The notes under the pieces: model-generated | Seen by the model: only the letters and a program-made list of their open reading frames with translations | Database searches by the model: none | Told to the model about the DNA's origin: nothing | Part shown: piece after piece, positions 9,007 to 17,725 of the stretch | Numbering within the stretch: the first letter of the stretch is position 1 | How the letters are laid out: every line of letters begins with the position of its first letter | Assembly: GCF_021043375.1 (NCBI RefSeq) | Contig: NZ_JAJNDV010000015.1 | Coordinates: 1 to 37,366, forward strand | Length of the DNA stretch: 37,366 nt | Direction of reading: 5' to 3' | Source of the DNA: Sphingomonas sp. IC-56 | GTDB lineage: Bacteria > Pseudomonadota > Alphaproteobacteria > Sphingomonadales > Sphingomonadaceae | Program-made: the position numbers and the translations under genes

Positions 9007-9996
9007 ATGCACGCTTCCGATCACAGCCCCGCGGCCCAGCTCCCCGGCCGCGCCGCCTTTCCGCACCGGCACCTGACCGGTATCGCCGGCCTTCAGCCGC
9101 ATGAGATCACCTTTCTGCTCGACGAAGCTGAGCAATGGGTCGAGGCCAACCGCACCCGCGCCAAGAGCGACAAGCGGCTCGAAGGCCTCACCCAGATCAA
9201 CGCGTTCTTCGAGAACTCCACGCGCACGCTGCTGTCGTTCGAGATCGCGGGCAAGCGCCTGGGCGCCGACGTGGTCAACATGCACGCCGCCCAATCTAGC
9301 GTGAAGAAGGGCGAGACCCTGATCGACACCGCGGTGACGCTCAACGCGATGCGCGCGGACGTCATCGTCATCCGCCATTCCAGTTCGGGCGCGGTCGACT
9401 TGATCTCGCAAAAGGTCGACTGCCCGGTGCTCAATGCCGGCGACGGCTGGCATGAGCATCCCACGCAAGCCCTGCTCGACGCGCTCACCATCCGCCGCCG
9501 CCGCGGGCGGATCGGGGGCCAGCGCGTGGTGATCTGCGGCGACATCCTGCACAGCCGCGTGGCGCGTTCTAACATGCTCGCCCTGACCGCTCTCGCCGCA
9601 GAGGTGCGGGTTGTCGCCCCGCCCACGCTGATGCCTGCCGCGATCGAGCGGATGTTTGTCCAGCCCTTCACCGACTTCGACGAAGCGCTGGAAGGCGCCG
9701 ACGTCGTGATGATGCTCCGCGTGCAGAACGAGCGCATGGCCGGCGGCTACATTCCCTCCACCCGCGAGTTCCACTTGCGCTACGGCCTCACACCGGAGCG
9801 CCTCGCGCGTGCAAAGGACGATGCACTGGTCATGCACCCGGGTCCGATGAACCGCGGCGTGGAGATAGACTCGATCGTCGCGGATCATCCGGAGCGCAGC
9901 GCGATCACCGAGCAGGTGGAGATGGGCGTCGCGGTACGCATGGCGTGCCTCGATGTCCTGACCCGAAGGGCGCGTGGCGTGGAGGGTTGGGCATGA
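9007..9996 (+). CDS. pyrB: aspartate carbamoyltransferase catalytic chain
   Basis: PyrB joins carbamoyl phosphate and aspartate to carbamoyl aspartate, the committed step of pyrimidine synthesis. The 329 residues include the carbamoyl-phosphate site STRT (71-74) within [21 protein letters not shown] and the [10 protein letters not shown] loop. No pyrI-type regulatory chain is nearby. The stop overlaps the ATG of the dihydroorotase-like gene (ATGA, 9993-9996), so the two are translationally coupled. That arrangement, together with the degenerate partner, matches the class A type in which PyrB assembles with a non-catalytic PyrC-like subunit, as known from Pseudomonas; this assembly is inferred here, not seen. 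Confidence 0.97.
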   Translation: MHASDHSPAAQLPGRAAFPHRHLTGIAGLQPHEITFLLDEAEQWVEANRTRAKSDKRLEGLTQINAFFENSTRTLLSFEIAGKRLGADVVNMHAAQSSVKKGETLIDTAVTLNAMRADVIVIRHSSSGAVDLISQKVDCPVLNAGDGWHEHPTQALLDALTIRRRRGRIGGQRVVICGDILHSRVARSNMLALTALAAEVRVVAPPTLMPAAIERMFVQPFTDFDEALEGADVVMMLRVQNERMAGGYIPSTREFHLRYGLTPERLARAKDDALVMHPGPMNRGVEIDSIVADHPERSAITEQVEMGVAVRMACLDVLTRRARGVEGWA

Positions 9997-11213
9997 AGAC
10001 GCTCTTCACCAACGCGCGGCTGGTGTGTCCGTTGGGCGGCGTCAGCAATGGCCAGCTTCTTGTAGACGCGGAAACGATCGTCGCCATGGGCGACTTCGAG
10101 GCGCCTTCGGACGCGCAAGTTATTGATGTTGCTGGCAAGATACTGGCACCCGCACTCGTCGACCTTGGCGTGTTCGCCGTCGACCGCGCAGCGTGCCGCG
10201 CAGGGGGGATCGCGCGAGTCGGGCTGATGCCGGATCAGTCGCCGGTGCTCGACGATCCCGGCATCGTCCGCCGCGCAGCGCTGTCGGGTAAGCCCGCGCT
10301 ATGGGTGCATCCGATCGCCGCGGCGACGCAGGGGCTGAAGGGCACCGACCTTGCCGAAATGGCGCTCAACGCCTCGGCAGGCGCTCGCGCCGTGGCCACG
10401 GGCCGGCGCTGGATCGCGTCATCAGGCACGATGCGCAAGGTGCTGGCCTATGCCCGCGACTGCGGCCTGGCAGTGGTCGCGCATGCAGAGGATGGCGGGT
10501 TGACCGACGGCACCGCCGCTACGGAGGGCGAGACCGCCACGCGCCTGGGCCTCCCCGCCGCTCCCGCCATGGCCGAAGCGCTCGCCATCGCCCGCGACCT
10601 GATGCTGGCCGAGGAAACCGGCGCCCGCATCCATTTCCGCCAGGTAACCACCGCGGCGGGATTCGACCTGATTCGCGCAGCCAAGCGACGCGGCGTGCGT
10701 GTCACCTGCGGCATCACGCCAGCGCATCTGCTGCTGTCCGACATCGCGATCAGCGACTTCCGCACCTATGCGCGCCTCTCGCCTCCCCTGCGCGACGAAA
10801 GCGACCGCCAGGCGGCGCGCGAGGCAGTGCGCGACGGCACGGTCGACGTCCTGTCGTCGGGCCATGATCCGCGTGGTCCTGAGGAAAAGCGCCTGCCCTT
10901 CGCCGACGCCGAACCCGGCATGTCGGGCGCCGGCACGCTGCTCGCGCTCAGCCTGGGGCTGGTGCGAGACGGCGTGTTGCCGATCGAGCGGCTGTTCGCG
11001 CTGCTTGCCCGCAATCCCGCCAAGATCCTGGGGCTGGAGACCGGCACGCTCGAGCCCGGCAAGCCTGCGGACCTGGTCGTGCTGGACGAGGGCAGCCCCT
11101 GGCTGATCGACGCCACCCGCATGGCGGCGCGCGCCGGCAATACGCCGTTCGACGGGCTGCCGGTGCAGGGCAAGGTGCTGGCACTGTACAAGGGTGGTAC
11201 GCTGGTCGACTGA
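9993..11213 (+). CDS. dihydroorotase-like protein, probably non-catalytic (PyrC')
   Basis: The 406-residue protein is collinear with class I dihydroorotases (amidohydrolase fold), but the metal site is broken. The expected D-L-H-V-H motif reads DLGVF at residues 57-61, losing both histidines, and the expected T-D-H-A-P-H reads SGHDPR, with Gly at residue 290 where the catalytic Asp should be. Other parts remain: HAED, HFRQVTT, the [12 protein letters not shown] strand and the C-terminal [15 protein letters not shown]. Loss of these residues argues that it cannot hydrolyse dihydroorotate. In Pseudomonas an inactive PyrC' is a structural part of the PyrB dodecamer; the overlap with pyrB suggests the same. 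Automated annotation would likely call it plain pyrC. Confidence 0.9.
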   Translation: MKTLFTNARLVCPLGGVSNGQLLVDAETIVAMGDFEAPSDAQVIDVAGKILAPALVDLGVFAVDRAACRAGGIARVGLMPDQSPVLDDPGIVRRAALSGKPALWVHPIAAATQGLKGTDLAEMALNASAGARAVATGRRWIASSGTMRKVLAYARDCGLAVVAHAEDGGLTDGTAATEGETATRLGLPAAPAMAEALAIARDLMLAEETGARIHFRQVTTAAGFDLIRAAKRRGVRVTCGITPAHLLLSDIAISDFRTYARLSPPLRDESDRQAAREAVRDGTVDVLSSGHDPRGPEEKRLPFADAEPGMSGAGTLLALSLGLVRDGVLPIERLFALLARNPAKILGLETGTLEPGKPADLVVLDEGSPWLIDATRMAARAGNTPFDGLPVQGKVLALYKGGTLVD

Positions 11214-11256
11214 GGCGCCACTGCGCCTCCCAATCCTGCCAGGAGGAGGTGGCGCC
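11214..11256 (+). terminator. hairpin directly after the pyrB-pyrC' operon
   Basis: Positions 11214-11221 pair with 11249-11256 (8 bp), and an inner CCTCC/GGAGG pair at 11226-11230 with 11242-11246 extends the stem. It begins immediately after the TGA of the operon. No T-run follows, so termination is plausible but unproven. Confidence 0.4.
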
Positions 11257-11413
11257 CATAGGCATCGCAAGGAGGGAGGTTAGCGATCAACTTGCGCTTG
11301 GGAGCCCCCCTCACCGCGCTGCGCGTGCCACCTCGCTTAGCGGTCGCGACAACCTATTCCCAGTAGGGGAAAGCAAGGCAGCTCTCACGGCAAGCCTTGG
11401 GGCTCCCGCCATT

Positions 11414-12289
11414 TCAGCCCGGCCGCCATTCGCTCAGCACGCTGCCGCCCGCATCTTCATAGGCGACCCGGTCCAGCTGGATGGCGACGATGCAGATCGG
11501 CCGCTGATCCGGGCCGGAGGCGCGGCACTCGATGGCACGTCCGTTGGGGAAAGAAGCAATCCGGCCTTCCAGCAGCATTCTGAAGCCCCCCTCCGGAGGC
11601 GTAAGCGGTGCGTCCCCCTTTGCCCGCAGCGTGTGCTCGTACGGACGGCCATTGCGCCGGCCCAGCCGCGACCCGCCCTGCTCGAACACAGCCGCGAGGC
11701 CGACCGTTTGCGGTGACGCCGGCGGAACACCGGTTTGCGAGGGATCGACCTGAACCGCCGGGCAGCGTTCCGAGGCGAGCCAAGGCCGCGGGGTCCAGAA
11801 CCCTTCCACCGCCTCCCACTGGTCCGACGTGCCTGCCTTTGCGAGCATCGCCGATCCGGCCCAGTTACTCGGCGCCATTCTCAACTGGATCGTCGTGCGG
11901 TCCGGTCCCCAGGTCCATGTGGCCAGGCCATCGCCCTCGCCTGCCACCGCCTCCGCCGGAGCCGGTCCATCGCATCCGAAGGGCAGGCGAACCGCGAAGC
12001 TGCGCCCGACAAGCGGGTCCGCTGCGGAAGGGACCTTCCCTTCGGCATAGGCCGAAGCCGCCTGTCCGGCAGCACTTACCAGATCCCCGCGCGTCAATGC
12101 CTGCGGTGGCGTGAGTGCGACAGGCATTACCGGCGCCTTGGTCGCCACAGGTGCCTCGGTCTGGGCGTTGTTGGCGACGCTATCAGGCGCATCCCGGCCG
12201 CAGTTCGCCAGGACCAGGGCCGCCAGCGACAGCGCGGCGGCTGATGCCAAAGGATATCCGGCCTTCGAATTGCGTTCCCGACGAAGCAT
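11414..12289 (-). CDS. putative lipoprotein of unknown function
   Basis: A 291-residue protein with an N-terminal signal segment (ASAAALSLAALVLANC) ending at Cys30, which fits a lipoprotein signal, although Asn at the -1 position is less common than Gly or Ala. The following 45 residues are Ala/Pro/Thr-rich and look like a linker; the rest is a compact domain with scattered cysteines (FGCDGP, SERCPAVQ, AIECRASG, RPICIVAIQ) that could form disulfides in the periplasm. I recognise no named family. The ATG at 12287-12289 was chosen because it puts the basic n-region MLRRERNSK right before the hydrophobic stretch; a longer frame to 12442 would place the signal inside the protein. It is divergent from the permease gene. 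Confidence 0.7.
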   Translation of the reverse strand: MLRRERNSKAGYPLASAAALSLAALVLANCGRDAPDSVANNAQTEAPVATKAPVMPVALTPPQALTRGDLVSAAGQAASAYAEGKVPSAADPLVGRSFAVRLPFGCDGPAPAEAVAGEGDGLATWTWGPDRTTIQLRMAPSNWAGSAMLAKAGTSDQWEAVEGFWTPRPWLASERCPAVQVDPSQTGVPPASPQTVGLAAVFEQGGSRLGRRNGRPYEHTLRAKGDAPLTPPEGGFRMLLEGRIASFPNGRAIECRASGPDQRPICIVAIQLDRVAYEDAGGSVLSEWRPG

Positions 12290-12379
12290 GACGCACAGGA
12301 TAGCACCCGCACCGGCACCATGGGAACCATTGTGCCGGCAAGGCTTGACCTTGCCACCGCGGGAAGGTCTGCCTGCCGC

Positions 12380-13678
12380 ATGAGTTTCAACCAGATTGCG
12401 GCGCTTGTCGTCCTTGTGGTGGTTGTCGGGGTGCTGATCCACGGCAAGGTCCGCTCGGAAGTCGCCGCGCTGGCCGCTGCGGCATCGCTGATGCTGTTGG
12501 GCGTGATCCGGCCGGTCGAAGTGCAGGGCGCGTTCGCAAGCCCGGCGATCATCGCCCTCGCCTGCCTGTTCATCATCGCCTATGCGATCGAACTGTCCGG
12601 TCTGCTGGGGCTCCTGATCCGCCAGGCGACGCGCATGTGCGCTCGCCTGGGCAGCGCGGGGCTGTGGCTGGTGCTGGTCCTGTGCGGCGGCGCTTCGGCC
12701 TTTCTCAACAACACGCCGATCGTCGTGCTTGCAGCGCCCGTCGTGAAGGATGTGGCAACATCATTGCGCCTGTCGCCCAAGCGGTTCCTGATCCCACTCA
12801 GCTACATCACGATCATGGGAGGAGCCTGCACGCTCATCGGATCCTCGACCAATCTGCTCGTGAACGACATGGCCCGAAGCGCCGGGCAGCCGGTGTTCGG
12901 CGTGTTCGAAATCACGCCGGTGGGGCTGATCATCGCGGCAGCCGGCGGCCTGTACCTGTTCCTTATCGGTGGCCGGTTGCTCGCCCGCAGCGATGATGGC
13001 GCGCCGCCCGGACCGCAGGAACTGCATGAACAAACCGGTGACGGCATGCTGGGCACACCCGCCCTGTTCACCGACCGGCCCTTTGAACTGAGAAAGGCGC
13101 TGATCTCGCTTGGCGTGTTCCTGGCCGTCATCCTCGCCGCGGCCGCCGGCGCCACCTCCATCGCCGCAGCGGCATTTGCCGGCGCGGTGCTCCTGATCCT
13201 GCTAAAGGTCATCAGCCCCGAAGAGGCCTATGCGGGGCTGCGCCCCGAGGTGTTGTTGCTGATCGCCGGAATGGTGGTGGTCGGTCTCGCCATCGAAGTG
13301 ACGGGTCTCGCCGCGGCCGGAACGGCGTTGCTGATCGACTTCATCCGCCCGTTCGGGCCGCTGGTCGCGCTTGCCATTCTCTATGGCGTGACGCTGTTCG
13401 CGACCGAATTCCTGTCCAACGCCGCGGTCGCCGTGCTGATCACGCCTGTGGCCGTCGCACTGGCTGAGAGCCTGGGAGTCGAGCCCCGCCCCTTCCTGAT
13501 CGCCGTGATGATGGCCGCCAGTGCCGCCTTTGCCACGCCGTTCGGCTATCAAACCAACGTCCTGGTCTTCCAGGTCGGCAAGTACAAATACATGGATTTC
13601 GTACGCGTGGGCGTGCCGCTGAACCTCGTCACCTGGGTTGCCGGGGTGATCGCTATTCCCGTCTTCTTTCCGTTCTAA
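12380..13678 (+). CDS. SLC13/DASS-type anion permease
   Basis: A 432-residue membrane protein with about ten to twelve hydrophobic helices. Two inverted-repeat pore signatures are visible: FLNNTPIVV in the first half and FLSNAAVAVLI in the second, the S/N-N-T/A pattern typical of the divalent anion/Na+ symporter family (SLC13, CitMHS-like). Helix ITIMGGACTLIGSSTNLLVN carries the family GSSTN substrate/Na+ loop. Members import dicarboxylates, citrate, sulfate or similar anions. Unlike many bacterial relatives it has only a short central linker (residues about 205-250) and no TrkA-C (RCK_C) domains. ATG 12380 places a short cytoplasmic tail before helix 1. Confidence 0.85.
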   Translation: MSFNQIAALVVLVVVVGVLIHGKVRSEVAALAAAASLMLLGVIRPVEVQGAFASPAIIALACLFIIAYAIELSGLLGLLIRQATRMCARLGSAGLWLVLVLCGGASAFLNNTPIVVLAAPVVKDVATSLRLSPKRFLIPLSYITIMGGACTLIGSSTNLLVNDMARSAGQPVFGVFEITPVGLIIAAAGGLYLFLIGGRLLARSDDGAPPGPQELHEQTGDGMLGTPALFTDRPFELRKALISLGVFLAVILAAAAGATSIAAAAFAGAVLLILLKVISPEEAYAGLRPEVLLLIAGMVVVGLAIEVTGLAAAGTALLIDFIRPFGPLVALAILYGVTLFATEFLSNAAVAVLITPVAVALAESLGVEPRPFLIAVMMAASAAFATPFGYQTNVLVFQVGKYKYMDFVRVGVPLNLVTWVAGVIAIPVFFPF

Positions 13679-13697
13679 ACGCCGCCACTGCCCTGTT

Positions 13698-14237
13698 CTA
13701 TTGCTTGGTTTCGCGGACCAGCGACCAGTCATAGCCGAGCGCTTCGACACGCTTGCGCAGCATGGTCTTCACGTCCGCGCTCGGGTTCGGCTCGCGCGCA
13801 AGGACCCACAGATACCGGCCCGACGGCTCGCCCACGATCGACCAGCGGTAATCGTCGGCGCGATCCAATACCCAGTAGGCGCCGTAGAACGGGCCGAAAA
13901 ACGAGACCTTGAGCTTTGCGCCTGTTTCCCGGTCGACCACCTTGGCCCGGCCCTTGGCAGTCTTCAGCGGACCGTCGACCGCGCCCCGGCGGCAGCGGTT
14001 CAGCACCTGGATCGTGTCGCCCTTGCCCGCGGAATAGTCGGCCGTGACTGCCTCGCAGCCCTTCTGGAAGGACGCGTCATAGCGATACAACTCGTACCAG
14101 CGGCCGAAGTAGCGGTCGAGATCAACGGACTTTGCCGGCTGCGGAACGTCAGCGTTGCCGACCGGCGGGCGCGACAGCGTCGCACATGCCGACAGTGAGG
14201 CGAGCACGCCCAGCGTGGCAATGGTCCTGGCCATCAT
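13698..14237 (-). CDS. blc: bacterial lipocalin (Blc-like outer membrane lipoprotein)
   Basis: A 179-residue protein with a lipoprotein signal ending LSAC (Cys18) and a lipocalin barrel: the first-strand signature DLDRYFGRWYELYRYDASFQKGC, split here as DLDRYFGRW and YELYRYDASF, and the later FFGPFYGAYWVLDRADDYRW and REPNPSADV. Bacterial lipocalins bind fatty acids or lysophospholipids and are induced by stress in the envelope. Two adjacent ATGs (14235-14237 and 14232-14234) could start it; neither has a strong RBS, which fits translation coupled to the upstream membrane-protein gene that ends 8 bp before. The pair forms an operon. Confidence 0.92.
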   Translation of the reverse strand: MMARTIATLGVLASLSACATLSRPPVGNADVPQPAKSVDLDRYFGRWYELYRYDASFQKGCEAVTADYSAGKGDTIQVLNRCRRGAVDGPLKTAKGRAKVVDRETGAKLKVSFFGPFYGAYWVLDRADDYRWSIVGEPSGRYLWVLAREPNPSADVKTMLRKRVEALGYDWSLVRETKQ

Positions 14238-14245
14238 CACCAAAT

Positions 14246-15046
14246 TCAGGCGCGCGCCACAGGGGCGGCTCTGGTAGAGCCTGCGGCTTTCCTGCCAGCC
14301 CAGGCGCCGCCGATGACAAGCACCGCTGCCGCAATGGCAGCAGCGCCGACCAGCTGCTCGACCTGGCCGCCGTCCAGATAGATGGCAGTGAGTGCCCACA
14401 GAAACACCAGCGCATAGGGAAGATTGCCGCGCCCGGCGTACAGCGCAGCCGCAGCGATGACGCCGCCCACCACGACCAGCGCAGCGGAGATGACGGGCCC
14501 AGCGCTGCCGGCTTCCACCCCGTGGAAGCGGAGACTCGCCGAGATGTTGACGATCGTTGCCACCGTCAGCCACGCCGCCAGCGCGCTCAACGGCAGGTAG
14601 ACCAGCCAGCGCTCCCCGGCAGACGCCGGCGCGCGCGACGCGAACTGGCGATAGATGATGAGGAGGCAGGTCAGCGTGAACAGTATGATCGCCGCCGACA
14701 CCGCGCTCAACCCGAAAATCTGCGTGTAAAGCGCCCACAAGGCATTGCCCAGGAACGCGCCAGCCGCGGGCCAGCGGATGCTGGCGAGCAAGGCGTCGTT
14801 CCGCTGCGCCGGAAGCGCCTGGTATACCGCGAATAGCGTCGATCCGGTGTAGAGCGCGCCCCAGATCGAGAAGGCCCAGCCGGCCGGGGTCACCAGCGTC
14901 TCGACATTGTCGGACTGGGAGCCGATCGACTCCCCGACGCCCAGCTGCGGCAACAACGGCGTCAGGATCTGCAGGGCGGCGCAGACCAGAACGGCGAGGA
15001 TCGGCAGCATCGCGCTGTGCGGGCGTGTGGACGCGAGGTTGGTCAT
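14246..15046 (-). CDS. TspO/MBR-like integral membrane protein
   Basis: A 266-residue protein with about seven hydrophobic helices. The segment PAGWAFSIWGALYTG near residue 55 and the tail helices resemble the larger TspO/MBR-related (tryptophan-rich sensory protein) family, though at 266 residues it is about 100 longer than classical TspO. Classical TspO proteins bind porphyrins and cholesterol-like ligands in the membrane and act in stress and pigment regulation; whether this large form does so is unknown. It is co-transcribed with the lipocalin gene (8-bp gap). TspO-like, lipocalin and photolyase genes often occur together in proteobacteria; only the first two are seen here. Confidence 0.7.
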   Translation of the reverse strand: MTNLASTRPHSAMLPILAVLVCAALQILTPLLPQLGVGESIGSQSDNVETLVTPAGWAFSIWGALYTGSTLFAVYQALPAQRNDALLASIRWPAAGAFLGNALWALYTQIFGLSAVSAAIILFTLTCLLIIYRQFASRAPASAGERWLVYLPLSALAAWLTVATIVNISASLRFHGVEAGSAGPVISAALVVVGGVIAAAALYAGRGNLPYALVFLWALTAIYLDGGQVEQLVGAAAIAAAVLVIGGAWAGRKAAGSTRAAPVARA

Positions 15047-15303
15047 CGCGCTTCAACGTGCCACCCGATCAACCGTTGCGCAGGCATAATCACCGCCCCG
15101 GTTGACACTCCGGGGCGCGGGGCACATCTTCAAGGCATGCAACTTCGCGTGCGCCATCTCCGAAGCCGCTTTCACGCAGGCCAACTCCTCGCGGGCATTT
15201 AGCCCCGGGCTCTCCTACGGCATGCCCCGAAGAGCTCGGGGCTCCGGCATTTCACAGGATAGGCCCGCGACGGACTTCGCGCGCGGCGGCACAGGAGACA
15301 AGC

Positions 15304-15717
15304 ATGAGCACGACCAAGGCAGCCGCTTCGCGGCCCGAAATCCACATGATCGAAGAGGAAGCCGAGAAGCTTTCGAACCTGGCGATCGGCATCGAGGACC
15401 GCTTTCCACAGGTCAGCGAACTCCTTATCCGCGAAACCTCGCGGGCGCGGCTGCACTCGTCCAAAACGATCCCGGCCAATGTGGTGACGATGGGTACGAC
15501 CGTGGAATTCGTCGACGAGAATAACGGCGCCCGCCGCACGGTGAAGCTCGTCTACCCGAGCGATGCCGACATTTCGGCGGGGCGCATTTCCATCCTCACG
15601 CCGGTGGGTGCCGGGCTGATCGGCCTGCGCGAGGGCCAGTCGATCCTGTGGCCGGACCGCGATGGGCAAAAGCGGCGCTTGACCATTCTGAGCGTGCAGC
15701 AGGCGCAGGCGGCCTGA
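15304..15717 (+). CDS. rnk: nucleoside diphosphate kinase regulator Rnk-like, GreA/GreB C-domain
   Basis: The 137-residue protein has a short N-terminal helical part and the GreA/GreB-type C-terminal domain (GTTVEFVDENNGARRTVKLV, then DADISAGRISILTPVGAGLIGL and the basic tail DGQKRRLTILSV). This is the Rnk family layout. Rnk binds RNA polymerase but lacks the GreA coiled coil long enough to reach the active centre; in gamma-proteobacteria it affects nucleoside diphosphate kinase levels. AGGAGA lies 6 bp before ATG 15304. A TTGACA element at 15102-15107 upstream might be part of its promoter, but no good -10 is seen. A perfect hairpin ends the gene. Confidence 0.88.
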   Translation: MSTTKAAASRPEIHMIEEEAEKLSNLAIGIEDRFPQVSELLIRETSRARLHSSKTIPANVVTMGTTVEFVDENNGARRTVKLVYPSDADISAGRISILTPVGAGLIGLREGQSILWPDRDGQKRRLTILSVQQAQAA

Positions 15718-15736
15718 GGACGGCCAGCGGGATATG

Positions 15737-15769
15737 CCGCTGACGATGGGGCACGCCCATCGTCAGCGG
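15737..15769. terminator. bidirectional hairpin between rnk and the small membrane protein
   Basis: A perfect 14-bp stem (15737-15750 with 15756-15769) with a 5-nt loop lies between two convergent stops (15717 and 15776). It lacks a U-tract on either side. Confidence 0.65.
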
Positions 15770-15775
15770 GTCAGC

Positions 15776-16024
15776 TTACTTCTTGTTCTTGCCGTCCTTG
15801 CGGTTGCCACGCCAGAACAACAGCCCGGCCACCACCGCGGCCGAACCCACGCCAACGGCAGCACCGATGCCGAGCTGGCGCGACGAATGCGCGCGGCGCT
15901 TGCGCGCCTCGGCGGCTTCGCGCGCGGCGGTCACCGCCTCGCCTTCGCCATTATGCACATGCGGCTGCTCTTCGAGGGGATAGGGGGACTGGTTGCCGGT
16001 CGGCACGGGCGGTTGTTTGCTCAT
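15776..16024 (-). CDS. small single-pass membrane protein (82 aa)
   Basis: The N-terminal half is polar and Pro/Glu-rich, followed by an Ala/Arg-rich helix (REAAEARKRRAHSS) and one membrane segment near residues 50-70 (LGIGAAVGVGSAAVVAGLLF), with a basic tail GNRKDGKNKK. The positive-inside rule suggests the C-terminal tail may be cytoplasmic. No family is recognised. It ends right at the hairpin shared with rnk, and lies 33 bp downstream of the L,D-transpeptidase gene on the same strand, so it could be on the same mRNA. Confidence 0.7.
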   Translation of the reverse strand: MSKQPPVPTGNQSPYPLEEQPHVHNGEGEAVTAAREAAEARKRRAHSSRQLGIGAAVGVGSAAVVAGLLFWRGNRKDGKNKK

Positions 16025-16057
16025 GGTGCTCTCTAACGTGTCTGGGTGGGGGAGGTT

Positions 16058-16735
16058 TCAATCCGCGCGCGCACCGGGCGTCCAGGCGGCGGGTTCGGGA
16101 GCGGGCGGATCGCCGCTCAGCGTCAGCACATCATAGGCGCTGCCGCCAAGCCCCTCGGTCCGCGCGGACAGGATCGGCGTCGGCGCGTACAGGCCGGGAT
16201 CGCCGAACGTGTCCTCGACAATCGTCACCGTGCCGCCCTTCGCCGTCAGGTCGAACAGCTGGCGGGCAAAGGTCTTGGGCAGGCGGATACAGCCATGCGA
16301 GGCTGGTCTGCCAGGCAGGTCGCCGGCATGCAGCGCGATGCCATCCCAGGTCAGCCGCTGCATGAAGGGCATGGGCGCGTCGCTATACAGGTTGGAGCGG
16401 TGAAACTCCTTCTTCTCCAGGATGGTGAACTCGCCCGACGGCGTGTCATGTCCGGGCTTGCCAGTCGATACCGTGGTCACACCCATCAGCTTGTCGGCGC
16501 GGAACACATAGGCGCGCTGCTCGGCCAAGCTGACGACGACCGACACACCCGCAGTTTTTGCCGTGCTCGCCGGCACCATTGCGGGATCTTCGAACCAGCG
16601 GAACTGCCCGGGCCGCAGCTTCAGCTCGGCCGCGCCTTGTGCCTCTCCGGCCACTTCCGAGGCCGCCGCCGGGCTCGCTGCCAGCATCGGCGCAGTGGCG
16701 GCCAACGCAGCAATGAACAGGTGGCGCATCGACAT
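16058..16735 (-). CDS. exported YkuD-type L,D-transpeptidase
   Basis: A 225-residue protein with a signal peptide (HLFIAALAATAPMLAASPA) and a YkuD catalytic domain ending in the motif HAGDLPGRPASHGCIRL with the essential His and Cys. L,D-transpeptidases make 3-3 crosslinks in peptidoglycan or attach proteins to it, in the periplasm. The strand VVVSLAEQRAYVFRADKL and TPSGEFTI also fit. ATG 16733-16735 was chosen because GAGGAG (complement of 16742-16747) is 6 bp upstream. It is divergent from another peptidoglycan-type gene at 16995, and the 259-bp region between them must hold both promoters. Confidence 0.92.
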   Translation of the reverse strand: MSMRHLFIAALAATAPMLAASPAAASEVAGEAQGAAELKLRPGQFRWFEDPAMVPASTAKTAGVSVVVSLAEQRAYVFRADKLMGVTTVSTGKPGHDTPSGEFTILEKKEFHRSNLYSDAPMPFMQRLTWDGIALHAGDLPGRPASHGCIRLPKTFARQLFDLTAKGGTVTIVEDTFGDPGLYAPTPILSARTEGLGGSAYDVLTLSGDPPAPEPAAWTPGARAD

Positions 16736-16994
16736 CCCAAACTCCTCGCAAATCCCAGGCGGACGCCCGCCCGCAGCCTTGCTCAACACAGTTAATGCAG
16801 ATTGGTGCCACTGCCGAATCGCCGCCGCGCTTTCGCTCAAGTTGCTGGAACCATTTACCGATTTGCGCGTGCAAGAACGGCGAGTTGAGTGGTGCACGCG
16901 CCGAATCGCCGTGCAGAGTGCCCGCGCCATGCCCATAATTAAGGTGTGTTCTGGTATAGAGCATGCGGGTTCAAAGAAGCGGGCGACAGAAATC

Positions 16995-17696
16995 GTGGCA
17001 GAGATTCTTGAGGTGGCGCAGTCGCGCCGCGCACTCCTTCGATCGGCGGTTTGCGCAGCGGGCGGCCTAGCGGTGTCCTCCTGCGTCGGGCCCGCGGCCA
17101 AGTTGGCGGAGGCCCCGCGGCCGATCCCGATCCCGGTTGCTCCGGTTCCCGTGCAGGTCGCAAAGGCGGGGCCCGCAGCGCCCGCCAACATCCGTCCAGA
17201 ATTGTTCAAGCGCGCGATTGCCGCCCTCGATCGTCATGCCAGCCGCATTCCCACGCATGACCGTGTCGCCATTGTGGACTTTGCCCAGCCTTCGCATCGC
17301 CCGCGCCTCCACCTCGTGAACCTCGGCACGGGCGCCTGCGAAAGCTTTCTGGTCTCGCACGGCGTAGGCTCGGACCCCGGCCATACCGGCCTGCTCCAGC
17401 GCTTTTCGAACGAGCCCAATTCGGAAGCGAGCTCGGAAGGCGCATTCCTCACCGCCGATTATTATGTCGGCAAGCATGGCGACTCCCAGCGCCTGCTCGG
17501 GCTCGATCCCACCAACAACAATGCCTATGACCGCGCCATCGTGGTGCACTCGGCTTGGTATTCCAACGCCGAGATGATCGCCCAGCACGGCAAGCTCGGC
17601 CGCAGCCAGGGCTGCTTCGCCGTCGGTGAGCGGGAATTGGCCAAGGTGTTCGAACGCCTGGGCCCGGGCCGCATGATCTACTCAGCCAAGGCATAA
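16995..17696 (+). CDS. YkuD_2-type murein L,D-transpeptidase family protein
   Basis: The catalytic part matches the YkuD_2 family: SSEGAFLTADYYVGKHGDSQ, RAIVVHSAWYSN with the conserved His, and GRSQGCFAV with the Cys. Family members act on peptidoglycan. With GTG 16995 as start the N-terminus is a twin-arginine-like signal (SRRALLRS, residues 10-17) and then AVSSC, a possible lipoprotein cysteine at residue 30, so it may be a Tat-exported lipoprotein. An in-frame ATG at 16929 and a GTG at 17013 are alternatives; none has a strong RBS. A Pro-rich linker (residues about 40-60) precedes the catalytic domain. Confidence 0.85.
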   Translation: MAEILEVAQSRRALLRSAVCAAGGLAVSSCVGPAAKLAEAPRPIPIPVAPVPVQVAKAGPAAPANIRPELFKRAIAALDRHASRIPTHDRVAIVDFAQPSHRPRLHLVNLGTGACESFLVSHGVGSDPGHTGLLQRFSNEPNSEASSEGAFLTADYYVGKHGDSQRLLGLDPTNNNAYDRAIVVHSAWYSNAEMIAQHGKLGRSQGCFAVGERELAKVFERLGPGRMIYSAKA

Positions 17697-17701
17697 GCCG
17701 G

Positions 17702-17725
17702 CGGGCGGCGAGCACCTGCCGCCCG
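17702..17725 (+). terminator. hairpin after the YkuD_2 gene
   Basis: An 8-bp perfect stem (17702-17709 with 17718-17725) lies 6 bp after the stop at 17696, followed by GATTTCCTTAT, a weak T-rich stretch. It probably ends the YkuD_2 transcript. Confidence 0.5.

Noticed and set aside
11300..11407. Inverted repeat GGGAGCCCC/GGGGCTCCC 90 nt apart in the gap after pyrC'
   Set aside because: Only 9 bp arms in very GC-rich sequence; could be chance, no evidence for an element.
15201..15243. Hairpin-like pair (10 of 11 bp) upstream of rnk
   Set aside because: Imperfect and GC-rich with no sign of a regulatory role or of belonging to the repeats.
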